Shown here: positions 23,961 to 35,000 of the stretch, piece by piece | Numbering within the stretch: the stretch's first letter is position 1 | How the letters are laid out: the number at the start of each line of letters is the position of its first letter | NCBI GenBank assembly: GCA_009761415.1 | Contig: QUOL01000013.1 | Location: 238,501-302,500 of the forward strand | Source: Sarcomyxa edulis | Lineage: Eukaryota; Basidiomycota; Agaricomycetes; Agaricales; Mycenaceae | DNA length: 64,000 nucleotides | Reading direction: 5' to 3' | Position numbers and translations under genes: made by a program | The notes under the pieces: generated by a model | The model's database searches: none | What the model was told of the DNA's origin: nothing | The model's input: only the letters and a program-made list of their open reading frames with translations

Positions 23961-24299
23961 GCATCAGGAAAACCCAAAAATTCTACCTGGTTCTACATAG
24001 AACCATATAGAGGTCATAGTGTCAGTAGACCTGGTAGAACTTGGCTGATCTATATAGAACGTGTATACCCCCCTTGTCTTCTACAGGAGTAGCTGTAGAT
24101 GTCACTCAATCTATGTAGATCCTGGTAGATCCTGGTAGACAACACTCAATCTATGCAGACACCAGTAGACATGTATAGCTGGGGAGTTCTACCGTAGATA
24201 AACACAACTCAGATCAAGATTTTCAAAGTGCAGCAAAATAAATATAATATTAAAATAAACTGATAATACAAGTGTACACTATGAGATCAAAGGTTCCTG

Positions 24300-24720
24300 C
24301 TCCAAGGTGAAGGGAAGGTGGGGGAACATACAAAGAGGTGGGGAGAGGTGGTAAGAGGTGAAAAGAGGTAGGGGAAGGTGGAGAAATGTAAAGGGGAGGT
24401 GGGGGGAGGTAGAGGAAGGGAAAAAGAGGCAGAAAAAGATGGTGAAAGGTGAAAGGGAGGTGAGAGAGGTCAAAAAAGGTGTGGGGAGGCATGGGGAGGT
24501 AGGGAAAGGTGATAAGAGGTAGGGAAAGGTGAAGAGGGAGGTATGAAGAGATCTAAAGAGGTGGAAGCAGGTGGAAGATGGTACAAAGAGATGGGGAAGG
24601 TGAAAGAAGGTGAAGGCAATATAGGGGAAGGCAAAAAGAGGTGGAGAATGTAGAAAGAGGTAGAGGGTGATGGAGGGTGGTAGGGGGTGGTAGAGGGTGG
24701 TGAAAAAAGTGGTGAAAAGA
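24300..24720. repeat. G-rich minisatellite (GAGGTGGGGA-like)
   Basis: About 420 bases of degenerate units of 8-12 bases built on AGGTGRRRA (GAGGTGGGGAGAGGTGGTAA and variants), purine-rich on the plus strand. The open minus-strand frames across it (Leu/Pro/Ser/Phe repeats) are by-products of the repeat. Confidence 0.85.
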
Positions 24721-25082
24721 TGGTGATAGATATGCAAAAGATACAACATATCTTCTTTCCCTGTTCCTGGTTTCTTCCTTCCCATCTCTAAGCTCTCCAT
24801 CCTCCAGGTTATTGGTAGGATCTAGAAGCAGAATATATCAGCAGAAAGGACACAAAAAGAAACATATCTACAGCAGCAAAAATGACAGCAAAATTGCCAT
24901 GTCACCAATTGCTGTGCTCCAGCTTCTCCAAAGAGCGGATTAGTGAGCCAAGAATAACCAGGAACACTGGTATTGAGGATGTAGATGATAGAGCAATTAG
25001 TGGAAAGAAGAGGGAGGAAGGTGGAAAGAGAAAGAAAAAAGAGGGAGGAAGAAGGGAGGAAGGAGGGTGATGAGCTGGCAGC

Positions 25083-25149
25083 CAAGTTCGCTTTCAGAGT
25101 GACGTGACACCGTCACATGTGCAATGTCACGTCACACAACGAGCGAATT
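25083..25149. repeat. Palindromic hairpin
   Basis: Perfect 11-bp arms GTGACGTGACA (25099-25109) and TGTCACGTCAC (25125-25135) around a 15-base loop. Outside them AAGTTCGCT and AGCGAATTT pair with one mismatch, extending the fold. Confidence 0.75.
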
Positions 25150-25174
25150 TCTCTAAGTCCAAAATGTGTTTGTA

Positions 25175-25320
25175 TAAGAGGCTATACCTCAGTTGATAGG
25201 ACGACGATAGTCATGCACATATATGGTCTTGTAGACTATTGGTTAAGTTGTCAGTTTTCGAAGTCATGTGCTTGTTAAGTGAAGGTCCCGAGTTCAATCC
25301 TTGCTGAATGCATTTATTTT
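25175..25320 (+). repeat. tRNA-like (possible SINE) segment
   Basis: GGCTATACCTCAGTTGATAGGA resembles a tRNA D arm/A box, and about 90 bases later GAGTTCAATCC resembles a B box. No complete cloverleaf can be folded by eye. It may be a decayed tRNA-derived SINE head; a chance match is possible. Confidence 0.3.
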
Positions 25321-25435
25321 CTTCGATGTCCTAGTCATCCGAAATCTGTTTTGTACTCTATTTTACATCCGTTTTTAATGGTATGTCAGAGCATCCCAGG
25401 GTGTCTGAGGTACTCTGGGAAACTACTTATTCCTA

Positions 25436-25580
25436 GGGCATCTCAGAAAGCTCTCAGACAACTCTCAGAGCTTCTCAGAGCTTCTCAGAGTCTCTCAGAG
25501 CATTCAGAGCTCTTAAAATACCCTGAGATGCTCTGAGATGCTTTGGGAAGCTTTTGGTTCTCTCAGAGCATGTGAGAGAC
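25436..25580. repeat. CTCAGAGC short tandem repeat
   Basis: About 13 degenerate copies of CTCAGAGCNT or its near inverse (CTCTGAGATG) in 145 bases, inside the TIR element. Confidence 0.75.
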
Positions 25581-25812
25581 AAGTGACTTTTCCTGATGTA
25601 GTATCCAGTAGACACTTATAGATATTCCTTTGTGTCAGGTAGAATTCTGCAGACCCTTGTAGATCTTTATGTATGTCAAGTAGAACCCCATAGAACCTTG
25701 TAGACTACATAGTCACACTGTGATCTATATAAGACCTGTAGTACCCAGTAGTCTACAGGAGTCTTCCATAGATATGACCCAAACTATATAGACAAAGTGG
25801 TTTTCCTGATGC

Positions 25813-27045
25813 TTGTCAAACCGCCATCGGAGCGAAGTATTCTCACTTCTGTGTCTTTCAGTTGTGCCTGCAATAGATATGAGAATATAACCATATTACA
25901 TTTGGGGAGGACCTAAACCTGCAGACTATCAAGATACATAGCTACTTTTGGCCTCACCATAGCAGAAACAACTGATGTCTGTGATAGTCCACATCAGAGT
26001 GCAACATACAAAAAGCGTAATCAAAATGCGTACAAGAGTACGCTCATACTCCATAAGCTCCGGAAGAATAACGCTCGAAAGGGATACCGGAATCCCCGGA
26101 AATTCGTCCTGAAGTATGGCCATGGCTGCATTCTGGAACCGGAGAAAGAGCGTCAGCTCTCGGGGACGAGATAGGATAGAAATAATAAACCTCGTGGGAC
26201 GCGTTAGCAAAGCTATTGATCAAAGAGACTGTGATCGCCTCAGGTTTGTGAGCCTTCAAAGGCTGAAGCTTCTTTCTAAACGAGTCTCCATCTTCGAATG
26301 GGCGTATTTCTGACCCATCGATGGCAATTCGACCAAGAACTTCCACTGTCTAGAAGAGTTTGTTAGAAGATGGCTTTCTCGCGAGAACAAATGAACTCAC
26401 CAATTCTAACGACGCGAGAGGTTGCTGTTTAGGATAGATAACCCAAGCCCCTAGGCCACCAGGAACTTGGGAGCGACGCGTAACAAGAATATCGCGAAAG
26501 CCTTCGGTCACAATGAGGGCTACCTTGGCACCCTTTCCCTCCAGCAATGCTAGAGAAGTTCAGCAAGGGAAGTGTACAAGAGATATACGAGGACAATACC
26601 ATTCGTGGCCACGGTGGTGCCATGATGAAGCGAGGGAAGAACCAGGGTCTCCCCATCCGGCACTAGAGATCTAGGGTATGACGCATGCTTGATAAATATA
26701 TGGATATGAGACCAAGAAAACGACTCGTCAAACCTCAGTTGTGTAACCGTGTGCATCACGCCTAAGGCTTGATTCTGCGGAGTCGAAAGCGTCTTCGCCC
26801 GGTATGTGTCACCTCGAGAGTTGTACAAAATGCCATCTATAGAGGGTTAGATTAGTTCAGCATCCGTAACGACGCGATAACATCACGTACCGGTAAAAGT
26901 TCCTTCAAAGTGACAGACAAAGTCAAGACTCGTCGCGGACAATATGCTCAGAGTCTGTGGAATTGCAAGGAGTTTGCTTACCACCAACATCGATTCCCAA
27001 CTTCCAGGTGACATTTGATCCTGTTTCTCTATCCGAACTTTGCAT
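25813..27045 (-). pseudogene. Hydantoinase A (HyuA) N-terminal part, cut off by mobile elements
   Basis: ATP-binding half of a hydantoinase/5-oxoprolinase. Starts MQSSDRETGSNVTW at 27045, then KLGIDVGG, an intron, TFT, an intron, DGILYNSRGDTYRAK: the joined IDVGGTFTDG is the N-terminal nucleotide-binding loop. Next come NQALGVMHTV, LPHG/TTVATNGIV-type sequence (HHGTTVATNGI), KVALIVTEGFRDIL, PFEDGDSF, AITVSLINSFAN, LSSVILPELMEYERT, then VRPKVAMYLDSLQ and VRILRSDGGLTS. There the terminal repeat of the TIR element begins. About 300 of roughly 700 HyuA residues remain. The start and splice sites look sound, so a truncated product could still be made. It shares a promoter region with the permease at 27525. 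Confidence 0.85.
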
Positions 27046-27524
27046 GCTTTGCTTCCTCAAGACCAACGTCGATAACTTGTCAAGGTTTTGAGCTGCAATT
27101 CTGTCGACTGTCTAGGTTCAAGCGCTGGACTTGACCAAGCCTATCTTATCGAACTGGTCCTGCATCTTGTCGATAATTTTGGTGTGTGAATCGTAACCCA
27201 TTCGAGGATAGATAGGAGGGAACACTCAGGTGAGAGCAATGATAAGGATACATATGTCATAGGAGGAGAGAAGAGGATACTCACGATAGCCGCACGCAAC
27301 GCGACTTTCAGTGCTTATCCTCCTTTCTTTCTTCTTTGCAACTAAATCTGTACATTATCACTCACGGTCAACAGCGGCCTCCCAATGATCATTTCCTCAG
27401 ATATCTCATGGTCGTATATAAGGTCCTTATCGCGCCCAGCGATGGTACATTCTAGCAACGCCCAACGAGACTTCTCCAAGATTGCCAGAGACCGTAACTG
27501 GATAACCACTCACTGCCTACAGTA
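27046..27524. promoter_or_regulatory. Divergent promoter with eight GATA-factor-type sites
   Basis: HGATAR matches on either strand: 27070-27075, 27141-27146, 27146-27151, 27171-27176, 27210-27215, 27240-27245, 27355-27360 and 27427-27432. With equal base frequencies about 1.4 would be expected. TATATAAG at 27415-27422 lies about 100 bases before the permease ATG. GATA factors of the AreA/Gln3 type control nitrogen catabolic genes in fungi, which suits the two flanking genes; binding is inferred. Confidence 0.5.
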
Positions 27525-30426
27525 ATGAATCGCTTCAAGACCTTCAGGGAAGATCGCGCCAATGGTATTCCACTCACCAAGTCTTTCGTGAAGGTTTTGG
27601 AAACCGAGTTGAGCGTGTTATCTATCCGTCACTTCGATATACTGAAGATGTATTATTTCTGCTAGAGACTTTCGGAACGACAGAGTAGATAGCCAGTGGC
27701 ACAATAAGGACCTCCTCCCGGCTCCATTAGAACAGGTCTGCTGTATCGCATTCTCAAACGCGACCTACATTGATCATTTTTTTTGGCAACACAGCGCAAA
27801 TGGAGGTTGTATAATTACGTGGCGTTCTGTTCGTCTCATTTCTTCATCTTGCGATATTACCATTGATTTCCATACACAAATAGGGTGGGCTGCCTCGTTT
27901 GCTCCAGCTGAGTGGTGAGTGGCGACATCCATTCTGGCGCACATCAACACTCATGGCAATATTGTAGGGCTACTGGCTCTTCTCTCGTCTCTGCTGGGCT
28001 GGTATTCTAATCTTCTTATCAATTCTTACCAAATACTACTGATTTAATGGCTTCCTGTGGCGTAGACGTTCAATCAAGGTACACCTCCAACTATGCATCT
28101 GATGATAGAACCTCAACCTGTGCTGCAGCGATGGTCTCGGTCGTCATTGGTTCTGCTCTCTCTGGATTCGCTATGGTTGTGACGGCTCGCCCTGGAGCGA
28201 AACTACATATTGGATATCCCACATTGTTGAGGTCCTCATTCGGCATGTGGGGAAGCAAGATTTTTGTCGGTCTCCGTGGAGGTGTCGCGGCTATCTGGTT
28301 CGGGATTCAGGTGTGTGCTTAGTATGGATCAACAGATGGAGTCTAACCTCGACACAAAGACGTATTATGCTAGCAAACTACTCGACGTGGCATTTCACTG
28401 CATGTGAGGGCTCTTGAATCTTAATATTTTGCCTCGATCTCAGTATAATTGCCAGGTTCGGGCATAAATGGCAAAATATTCCTAACACACTTCCGGAATC
28501 TGCTGATATCACCTCTCGCGAGCTTTTGATATTTTTCGTACTACCCATTCTCTGCCAATTTGTGCTGGACAAGCCTCTGATTATTGTCTCCCAGATTACG
28601 TGGATCATCCAGGCTCCGTTCGTCCTCATCCACCCGTCGAATATCGCGTGGCTTTGGACCTTCAAAAGTGTGGTAGTCCCTCCCGCTATTGAGCCTGCGC
28701 ATGGAGCTGCTTTGGCGTGGGGTACGTGTAGTTCTTCTATGTAGCTATAGGAAAGACGGTTGAATCTTTCTTTATAGCTATTATCGGAGGGATCAACGCA
28801 GTGATGGGAACCCTTTCGGTATGTGTACACTGCTGTCAGACCTTCTGTGAAACCTAATTGGCTAACGATATTTCACGACAGCCTATGATTCTCAATCAGC
28901 CTGACATCGCCGTTTGTCGCATGTTTTGCGAACTGGTTGTGCTTATCGACTTATGCAATTATTCTCTAGTGGTATGCAAAGAAACCAAGTGACGCTGGGT
29001 ATGCTCATTCTAGTCTGATAATGGGCCTTGATTCCTGACGTCTATTTCGCAGTTGGCCTCAGGTCCCGTCTGCTAGTCACAGTTCGAGAAAGATTCACGC
29101 TGATCTAGTTTTTCTCGAATTAGGGTGTATGCATGCTGATAGTGAAGGTAATCGAGTACTGTATATCTTGCTATGATTACCCTCAATATTTTATTTGCAG
29201 ACAATCCTTTTCTTCTTCTCAACATCCGTTGGATGCGCGACAAAGATTCTATATGGTTTGCCGATCCAATCCTCGAACCAAATCCGGTCAACACTGATGA
29301 AACGTTTTCAGGCCAAGCGTATTGGAATATGTGGTAGGTTGATCGGTAGTCTAGTTTGATGATGTCGTGACTGTTCCCCAGGGATCAACTATCCGCGGTT
29401 CTCGATCATGAATGGAATGGAGCCTCTAGGACTGGATGCTTTTATGTCTCCGCGGCGATGGCTCTCGCAACGATGGGGACCAACTTGTCCGCCAACTCGG
29501 TAGATGCGATTTGAACTAGCGTTCATGTAGTAATATTAATGTTAAATTCTTAGATTCCTTTCGGAGCAGACATGACCGGCCTGGCACCTCGTGAGTGCCC
29601 GAGTTCATCATACAACTCGTACTCACACCAATCTACCTCTTCCTCACAGGTTGGCTCAATATTGTACGAGGACAGATCATATGTTGGCTCCTAGCCGTAG
29701 CCATCGTCCCGTGGAAGTTCCTTACCAGCGCGACCAAATTCCTCACATTTCTCGGATCGTACACGGTACTCATGGGTGCCATACTGGGACCATTGCTCGC
29801 CGATTATTATATTCTCAGACGGGGGAATATCCATGTGTAATGCAACCCTATTTTCTTCGAATGTGCCATTCGACTAAGGCTTGCATCTAACTAGACCTTC
29901 TCTGTTTGATGCGGAGAAAGGCGCTCTCTACTGGTACACTTCAGGATACAATTGGCGTGCGATTTTGGTACGTCTATCTTCTGCAAAAAGCACTTGATAC
30001 CCTGCTCATAGACATGATAGGGATGGTGCGTAGGTACTGGACTCACGATCCCGGGAATCGCAGATGGCTACAACCCAGGATCGGTCAATCAAGCTTCCGT
30101 TCATCTTTACAGGTGAGCTTCGACTTTGTCGGTAAACAATTCCTTTCTGACTAGTTTTCGCATGTAGCCTTGGATGGATCCTCTCTGTCACAGCTTCCGG
30201 CGCTGTATATGTTATTCTCAGCTACACGTTCCCTGTGCCAGTCATCCCGAGAATGAATCCGAATGCTTCCCTCAAGTGGGAATATCTGGCGAACAAAGAT
30301 GGTTTCTTGGATGGAGACCTCCCATGGAGCTTGGTCGAAGCATCTGCTCCACACGACGATGGTCATGATTCCATTACCCCAAGTGTCGAAAAAGAAAGTA
30401 TCGAAAAGGACGGCGAGATAGTCTGA
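27525..30426 (+). CDS. NCS1-family nucleobase/hydantoin-type permease, possibly inactivated
   Basis: Membrane symporter of the Fur type (uracil, uridine, allantoin or related solutes). Start MNRFKTFREDR at 27525; exons then give SQWHNKDLLPAPLEQRKW, YNYVAFWWAASFAPAEWATGSS, LTFNQAMVSVVIG and ARPGAKLHIGYPTLLRSSFGMWGS, a signature segment of the family. Later come ILNQPDIA, YAKKPSDAGWPQ, NMWDQLSAVLDHEW, TNLSANSIPFGADMTGLAP, WLNIVRGQI, GALYWYTSGYNWRA and SYTFPVPVIPRMNPNA, ending EKDGEIV. More than ten introns. Between about 29070 and 29340 the expected membrane segment is found only in pieces in different frames, so a lesion is likely there; everything else is open. Paired with HyuA, hydantoin or a related ring compound is a plausible substrate. 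Confidence 0.78.
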
Positions 30427-30616
30427 AGGAGCTATTTGTACATGCACAGGTGGACCAACAACAAGACGTCCTTCAACGCTCTCCCCTAATTTGAATGGCT
30501 TCAAAAGATTCATCTACCCTATCGTATCTACGATTCTATGTGTTAAAAATGTGACCCAAAATGAAAGAAATCTAAAGAAAAACACTCTATCTCTTCGTAC
30601 TATACGGTCCCTTGAT

Positions 30617-32601
30617 TTAGAACAAAGACTGGAGTGTATAAGCTGTAAGAGCGGTCATGGATATGAACATAAGGAAATATTGGGGGATAAGGAAAGCAGA
30701 AAGATGCTCCGCCGTCCCCGTCCCACTGTATACTTGCGTCAGAAACACCTATCTCAAAGTCAGTATGAAGATCATAGGGGAGACGCGGTGGGCATATACC
30801 TGAGTGGTAGCCGTAGGCAAGCATGAAAAGAAACTGAGAAATGATATTGATCAGCATTGACAATCTGTACGAGATTGTTTAGACTTACATGCAAACGAAT
30901 TGCAAGACCTTGTCATCTTTAGCAATGACGTTTACTCTCACTAATCCCTGACATATCAAGACACCGAGGACAGGCATAACCAACATCTTTCCCACAGCTA
31001 ACGAAATGATAGACCCGAGGGGCAAGGATTTCCACTCATTTGGAACTTTGAGACGGGCAAGGGCAGATCCTAGACATACCAGACCCAAAGGAACGGAAGC
31101 AGCGCCTATGAACGTGGCCGTATCCATAAGAAAATTCAACGGAGGCAATCCGTCAGGTGCTGGGTGGATATGAGTCCCGGAGACAGTGACGAATAGAGCT
31201 TTGAGGGTCGGAATGAGGGCGATAGGGAAAGCGACGACAATGGCGATGGAAGCAGGACTGAATAAGGACTGCAGGAAAGTGCGGAATTGGGAATAGAAGA
31301 TTCTCCAGCGACGATGGCGTATAATGGATGGTTCTAGACCTTCTCCGGTACCAGCTTGTGGATGTCTGTGGAGAGGAAGATCTTGCTCGACGGCGGTTAC
31401 TGTAGGTGCGGGTGTTGTGACGCGAGAGTACAGGGGAGTGGAACCTATTCCTTCTGTTGGCATCTCGGGCAAACCATCTGGATAGAACGAGACGTGTTTC
31501 TCTCCAGGTGAGATCGGTTGAACGGCAGTTTCCTTCTCCAGATCGTCCTTCTCTTCAATCACCTTCTCCACTTCATTCTGTTCGCTGTCGTCAGAGTCGC
31601 GCGTTGTCGACCGTCTGGATCTTAGACCTCGAGTTATCGACTTCATCGGACGCACCCATACTGTCAATATTCGTCTACGTTTGAGCCGAATCGCCTGGCG
31701 AATCTCTTCGTCTTCGACTTCCGGGCCACCATAATCCATGGCAATCCATCTGTGTCCCCCGAAAGGGAACAACGTCATCTAGAGTAAACATTGGGTCATG
31801 TTTCTCGTCACGATACAAGATATAAGGATTTACCATGAAAACGAGAATGAAAGCAGCCACATAAGCCACCGATAGCGTCTGGTCATCAGTTCCGTTGAAC
31901 GGAGCTGCTCCAGTTATGCTCATGACGACCGATGTAGCTGTGAATATGATATCGATTCAGTCAGGAATTGATTACTCTATATGCAGAGTACGGCTTACGG
32001 ATATCTCCATAGTTCCCCCACCCACCAGCCACCAAAATCCCATACCTGAAGCGATGCGGTACCCAGAAAAATTGCTTGATGATCCACGCGATCAAGACAC
32101 CTATCACTTCATACATAACTGCGACGAGGACAAGGGGACCTGCACAATAGCGGAAGACAGACAAAAACAGTGGAAAAACAAACAGAGGTATCACAATGAG
32201 TCTTCGGAATCAAGCTGTCATGGGTTTGCTAGGGATGCAGTCGCTGCAGACCTAAGCGCACCTAACGCGCTAATATTATCCGAGTCGAATGCGGGGACAA
32301 TTTTGGAAAACAGAAGAGCAGGAAGAGTGATGTTCTGGCAGTTCGTGATACAGCGGTGAGTTATTTATATGTAGACCGACAAATTATTGTGACATACGAG
32401 CATTATTTGCCCTGCTCCTCGAGCCGCTACGGGTGGAAATATATCTGCCTTCGTGATGGCAAAACCGCATCCTGCACATATAACCCTTCAAAGAACATGT
32501 GTGGTTAGCGTCCTAAACGCAGTACGAAGACGTGGAACGAGATCTCACAATCGTAGGAGAGGCCTGCACGAAATCCAGATAAGAGTTCCTGCAGACAACA
32601 T
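30617..32601 (-). CDS. Auxin efflux carrier (AEC/PIN-like) family transporter
   Basis: Multi-span transporter of the fungal AEC family (yeast Ecm3/YLR152C type), ER or plasma membrane; substrate unknown. Start MLSAGTLIWISCRPLLRL at 32601, then CAGCGFAITKADIFPP, NITLPALLFSKIVPAFDSDN, VLIAWIIKQFFWVPHRFRYG, VAYVAAFILVFMVNPYIL. A long charged cytosolic loop follows (about 200 residues, with an RSRRSTTRDSDDSEQNE stretch). The C-terminal half has SPASIAIVVAFPIALIPTLK, LNFLMDTATFIGAASVPLGL, LGSALARLK, VGKMLVMPVLGVLIC, and ends QYFLMFISMTALTAYTLQ-SLF at 30620. N- and C-terminal helical bundles around a hydrophilic loop are typical. Several short introns, no lesion seen. Confidence 0.85.
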
Positions 32602-32914
32602 TGTCGTCAAAAAGTCGTAAAGAACTTGAAAAGTGTCGAGAAAGAGAAAGTCGTCGGGGGGCTATTTTACATATAGCGCAGGCTCAACGCTTCTTTGCCT
32701 GCAGGAAGGCGGGAGGACACCAGGAGATGGGAATTCGAAAAGAAAACGGGTTTTTTGACTTTGCGTCCCATGGTTTGAGACTCAGAGGACCGGCCCGACA
32801 TAGCTGGACCGACATGGGCTTGGTATTTGAAAAAATTGGAAATTTCTCCGGATAGCGATAATCTATCCGCCGGAGGTCATCCTCATTGATTTTGTTATCT
32901 CCTGTTATCTCTCG
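32602..32914. other. Divergent promoter region, AEC transporter / cytosine deaminase
   Basis: 313 bases between two divergent starts. No obvious TATA; a GTTATCTCCTGTTATCTC direct repeat (32894-32911) just before the deaminase ATG contains two TTATCT (AGATAA) words. Confidence 0.35.
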
Positions 32915-33565
32915 ATGTCACCTGTAGCTGCAATGGACAAGCTTGACCTTCTAGGATTACAGACCGCTCTCGCCGAAGCAAAAAAAAGCTACGATGAGGG
33001 TGGAATTCCTATTGGCTCTGCTCTCCTCCTAGGCGGAGACGCGCCAACAGTCTTGGGATCTGGACATAACCAGAGGATCCAACGGTCATCGCCAACGCTG
33101 CATGGAGAAATGGATGCATTGGAAAACGCCGGAAGGCTGAAAGCGGAGGTGTACAAAAATTGTACAATGGTGCGTTTGATGGCATATTGAAACAGATGCT
33201 TATCCATTGACATTGCTATACGTATAGTACACGACCTTGAGGTAAAGATATCGTGAAGGCTATAGTTCAAGAGACTCACCGCAAAAGTCTTTAGTCCGTG
33301 CAACATGTGTACCGGCGCCATTTTGCTATACAAGATCCCACGCGTCGTTATTGGCGAAAACGTAAACTTCAAAGGGGACGAAGATCTTCTTCGAAGTCGA
33401 GGAGTCGAGGTCATTGTTCTGGATAATCAAGAATGCACAGACTTGATGAGAAAATTCATTCTCGAAAAGCCACAGGCAAGTCAGACGTACCTCTCGAAGA
33501 CGCGTCACTGACGTTGCTATGTCCAGGAGTGGTATGAAGACATCGGAGAAGCTACAATCCGATGA
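32915..33565 (+). CDS. FCY1: Cytosine deaminase
   Basis: Zinc enzyme converting cytosine to uracil in pyrimidine salvage. Start MSPVAAMDKLDLLG at 32915; ALAEAKKSYDEGGIPIGSALL and VLGSGHNQRIQ follow. LHGEMDALEN carries the His zinc ligand and the catalytic Glu, and after two introns SPCNMCTGAILLYKIPRVVIGE carries the two Cys ligands. The second intron acceptor must be TTTAG at about 33291, which avoids an in-frame stop. The protein ends EWYEDIGEATIR, as yeast Fcy1 ends in a similar WFEDIGE. About 155 residues, the usual length. Intact. It may cooperate with the NCS1 permease upstream if that imports pyrimidines; this is inference. Confidence 0.9.
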
Positions 33566-33735
33566 ATACTCAATGAATAACGCGTCGGGAGGGACATCTC
33601 CGTGAACTAGGAGATTGGTATATGTGTATTATCGACGTAAAGATTACAAACGAATCTGCGATGAGAAGGTCAGACAACATCATATAAGATCCAAACAAGA
33701 GCACATACATATATATAAGAGATCGTCACACGACC

Positions 33736-35000
33736 TCACTCCTTCTTCAACTCGTCGTGCTCTTCGTTATCCGTAGGACGAAGGATATATGGTGCCGTGA
33801 ACCCAATAGAAACTAACGGGGTAGCGAGGAGCAGGTATGGCACGTCTACCAATCTCGCTCCCCATGAGTCTTCGGGATCGGCGCTCAATGGGACCCATGC
33901 AATGAACGACAATGTTGTCCATACAACGTCCCAACCGATGGACGACTGAGCAGGATGCGAGTGTAAAATCCCCCAAGCAGAGAGCCAGAGGCCCATTGGA
34001 GACTGCATTTCCTCAGGAAGAGACATCACTGCTGCGACGATGGTGCGAACTCGGAGAATGAGGCAAGTTGCCAGGATCAATACGTAGAGGTTGCTCGTTT
34101 GGATTGAAAGGCGGGTATCACGGAAAGGTGTGGGGATCAGAGGTATGTATAGAAGCGCGTGCATGACCAATAGATTTGGGAGGAAAGTGCGTTCGGAAGT
34201 GAATGGGCTCAGCCCGACGGTGACGAGGGATAGAATGACGCTGATCCAGAGGGTTGGCGGTGCGGTCTCGTGTGGGGGTTCCTTCGATTTCGTCGGGTTC
34301 CGGCTTGCCTTGGAGAGAGTAAGAGCGAGGTAGAACAGGTTTGAAGCAACGGCAAGGGAAACGACTTGGCCGAGTAGCATGTACGCCCACAGGTGCTTAA
34401 CATTATGTTTGCGCCCTAGATTCTATGAGCGAACAATGAGACGCGCAATGCAAGATTTGTATCGCACCTTCGACGGCCAAGAATACCGTCCATGCTCCAG
34501 CTGTGAACAAACACAATTGTTCACTCCACCACCAATTGAGAGGACCAGAACAAACTGTAGTCCATGCTTGCTCGAAGAGGGACGTGTTCACGAGCCAATT
34601 AGCGATGTGATCCATGTGGGTAGCATGTCCAGAGACGGAATCCAAGTAGTTTTCAAAGCTCCACTGGATACCGAGGTCAGACATTGGGCCAGAATGCCAA
34701 TGGACTTGGACGCACGCACTGTCATGAAACTGAACATATCTGACAAAAATTAAAGCCAGTCCGACCTCGATGACTCCACATTCCGCACTCACAAAACCAG
34801 GTATGAGCCAGAGAGGCTAACGTCAATGCGACAAAGGTATATGCGCCTGTCGACGAGGTGAATCGAGGAAGGCTCGCGATGACCGTCCAGAACAACGCGA
34901 TGCTAATGAGAAAATACAGACACAGGACGCTCAGTGCCACGAACTGAGGTACGAATGTCTCTCCGTGCATATGGCTTGCATCTCGTAGAGGTGTATCCAT
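33736..35000 (-). CDS. Conserved multi-pass membrane protein, function unknown
   Basis: Start MDTPLRDASHMHGE at 35000. Membrane spans appear at FVALSVLCLYFLISIALFW and AYTFVALTLASLAHTW. The next exon has a luminal-looking loop VHWHSGPMSDLGIQW, then SLFEQAWTTVCSGPLNWWWSEQL and CLFTAGAWTVFLAVEG. The last exon has YMLLGQVVSLAVASNLFYLAL and four or five more spans, ending EEHDELKKE. Two introns. The WHSGP and NWWWSEQL blocks look like those of conserved hypothetical fungal proteins, but I cannot name a family. Charged C-terminal tail probably cytosolic. Confidence 0.78.

Larger units (their letters stand above)
23961..25812. mobile_element. Non-autonomous element with 14-bp terminal inverted repeats
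   Basis: GCATCAGGAAAACC at 23961-23974 is repeated exactly in inverse at 25799-25812. Between them is no transposase. Both sub-terminal regions are full of short GTAGA/TCTAC and TATATAGA-like words; the interior holds a G-rich minisatellite, a hairpin, a tRNA-like segment and a CTCAGAGC repeat. The left edge abuts truncated gypsy pol and the right edge abuts HyuA. No target-site duplication is visible, as expected if the flanks were later rearranged. An extra TTTTCCTGATG at 25588-25598 suggests nesting or an older end. Confidence 0.55.

Noticed and set aside
24279..24800. 173-codon minus-strand frame rich in Leu, Pro, Ser and Phe
   Set aside because: It lies exactly on the G-rich minisatellite and its pattern mirrors the repeat unit; no start context or homology.
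33285..33300. Premature TAG in cytosine deaminase
   Set aside because: Using the TTTAG acceptor instead of the earlier AAAAG removes the stop and restores SPCNMC.
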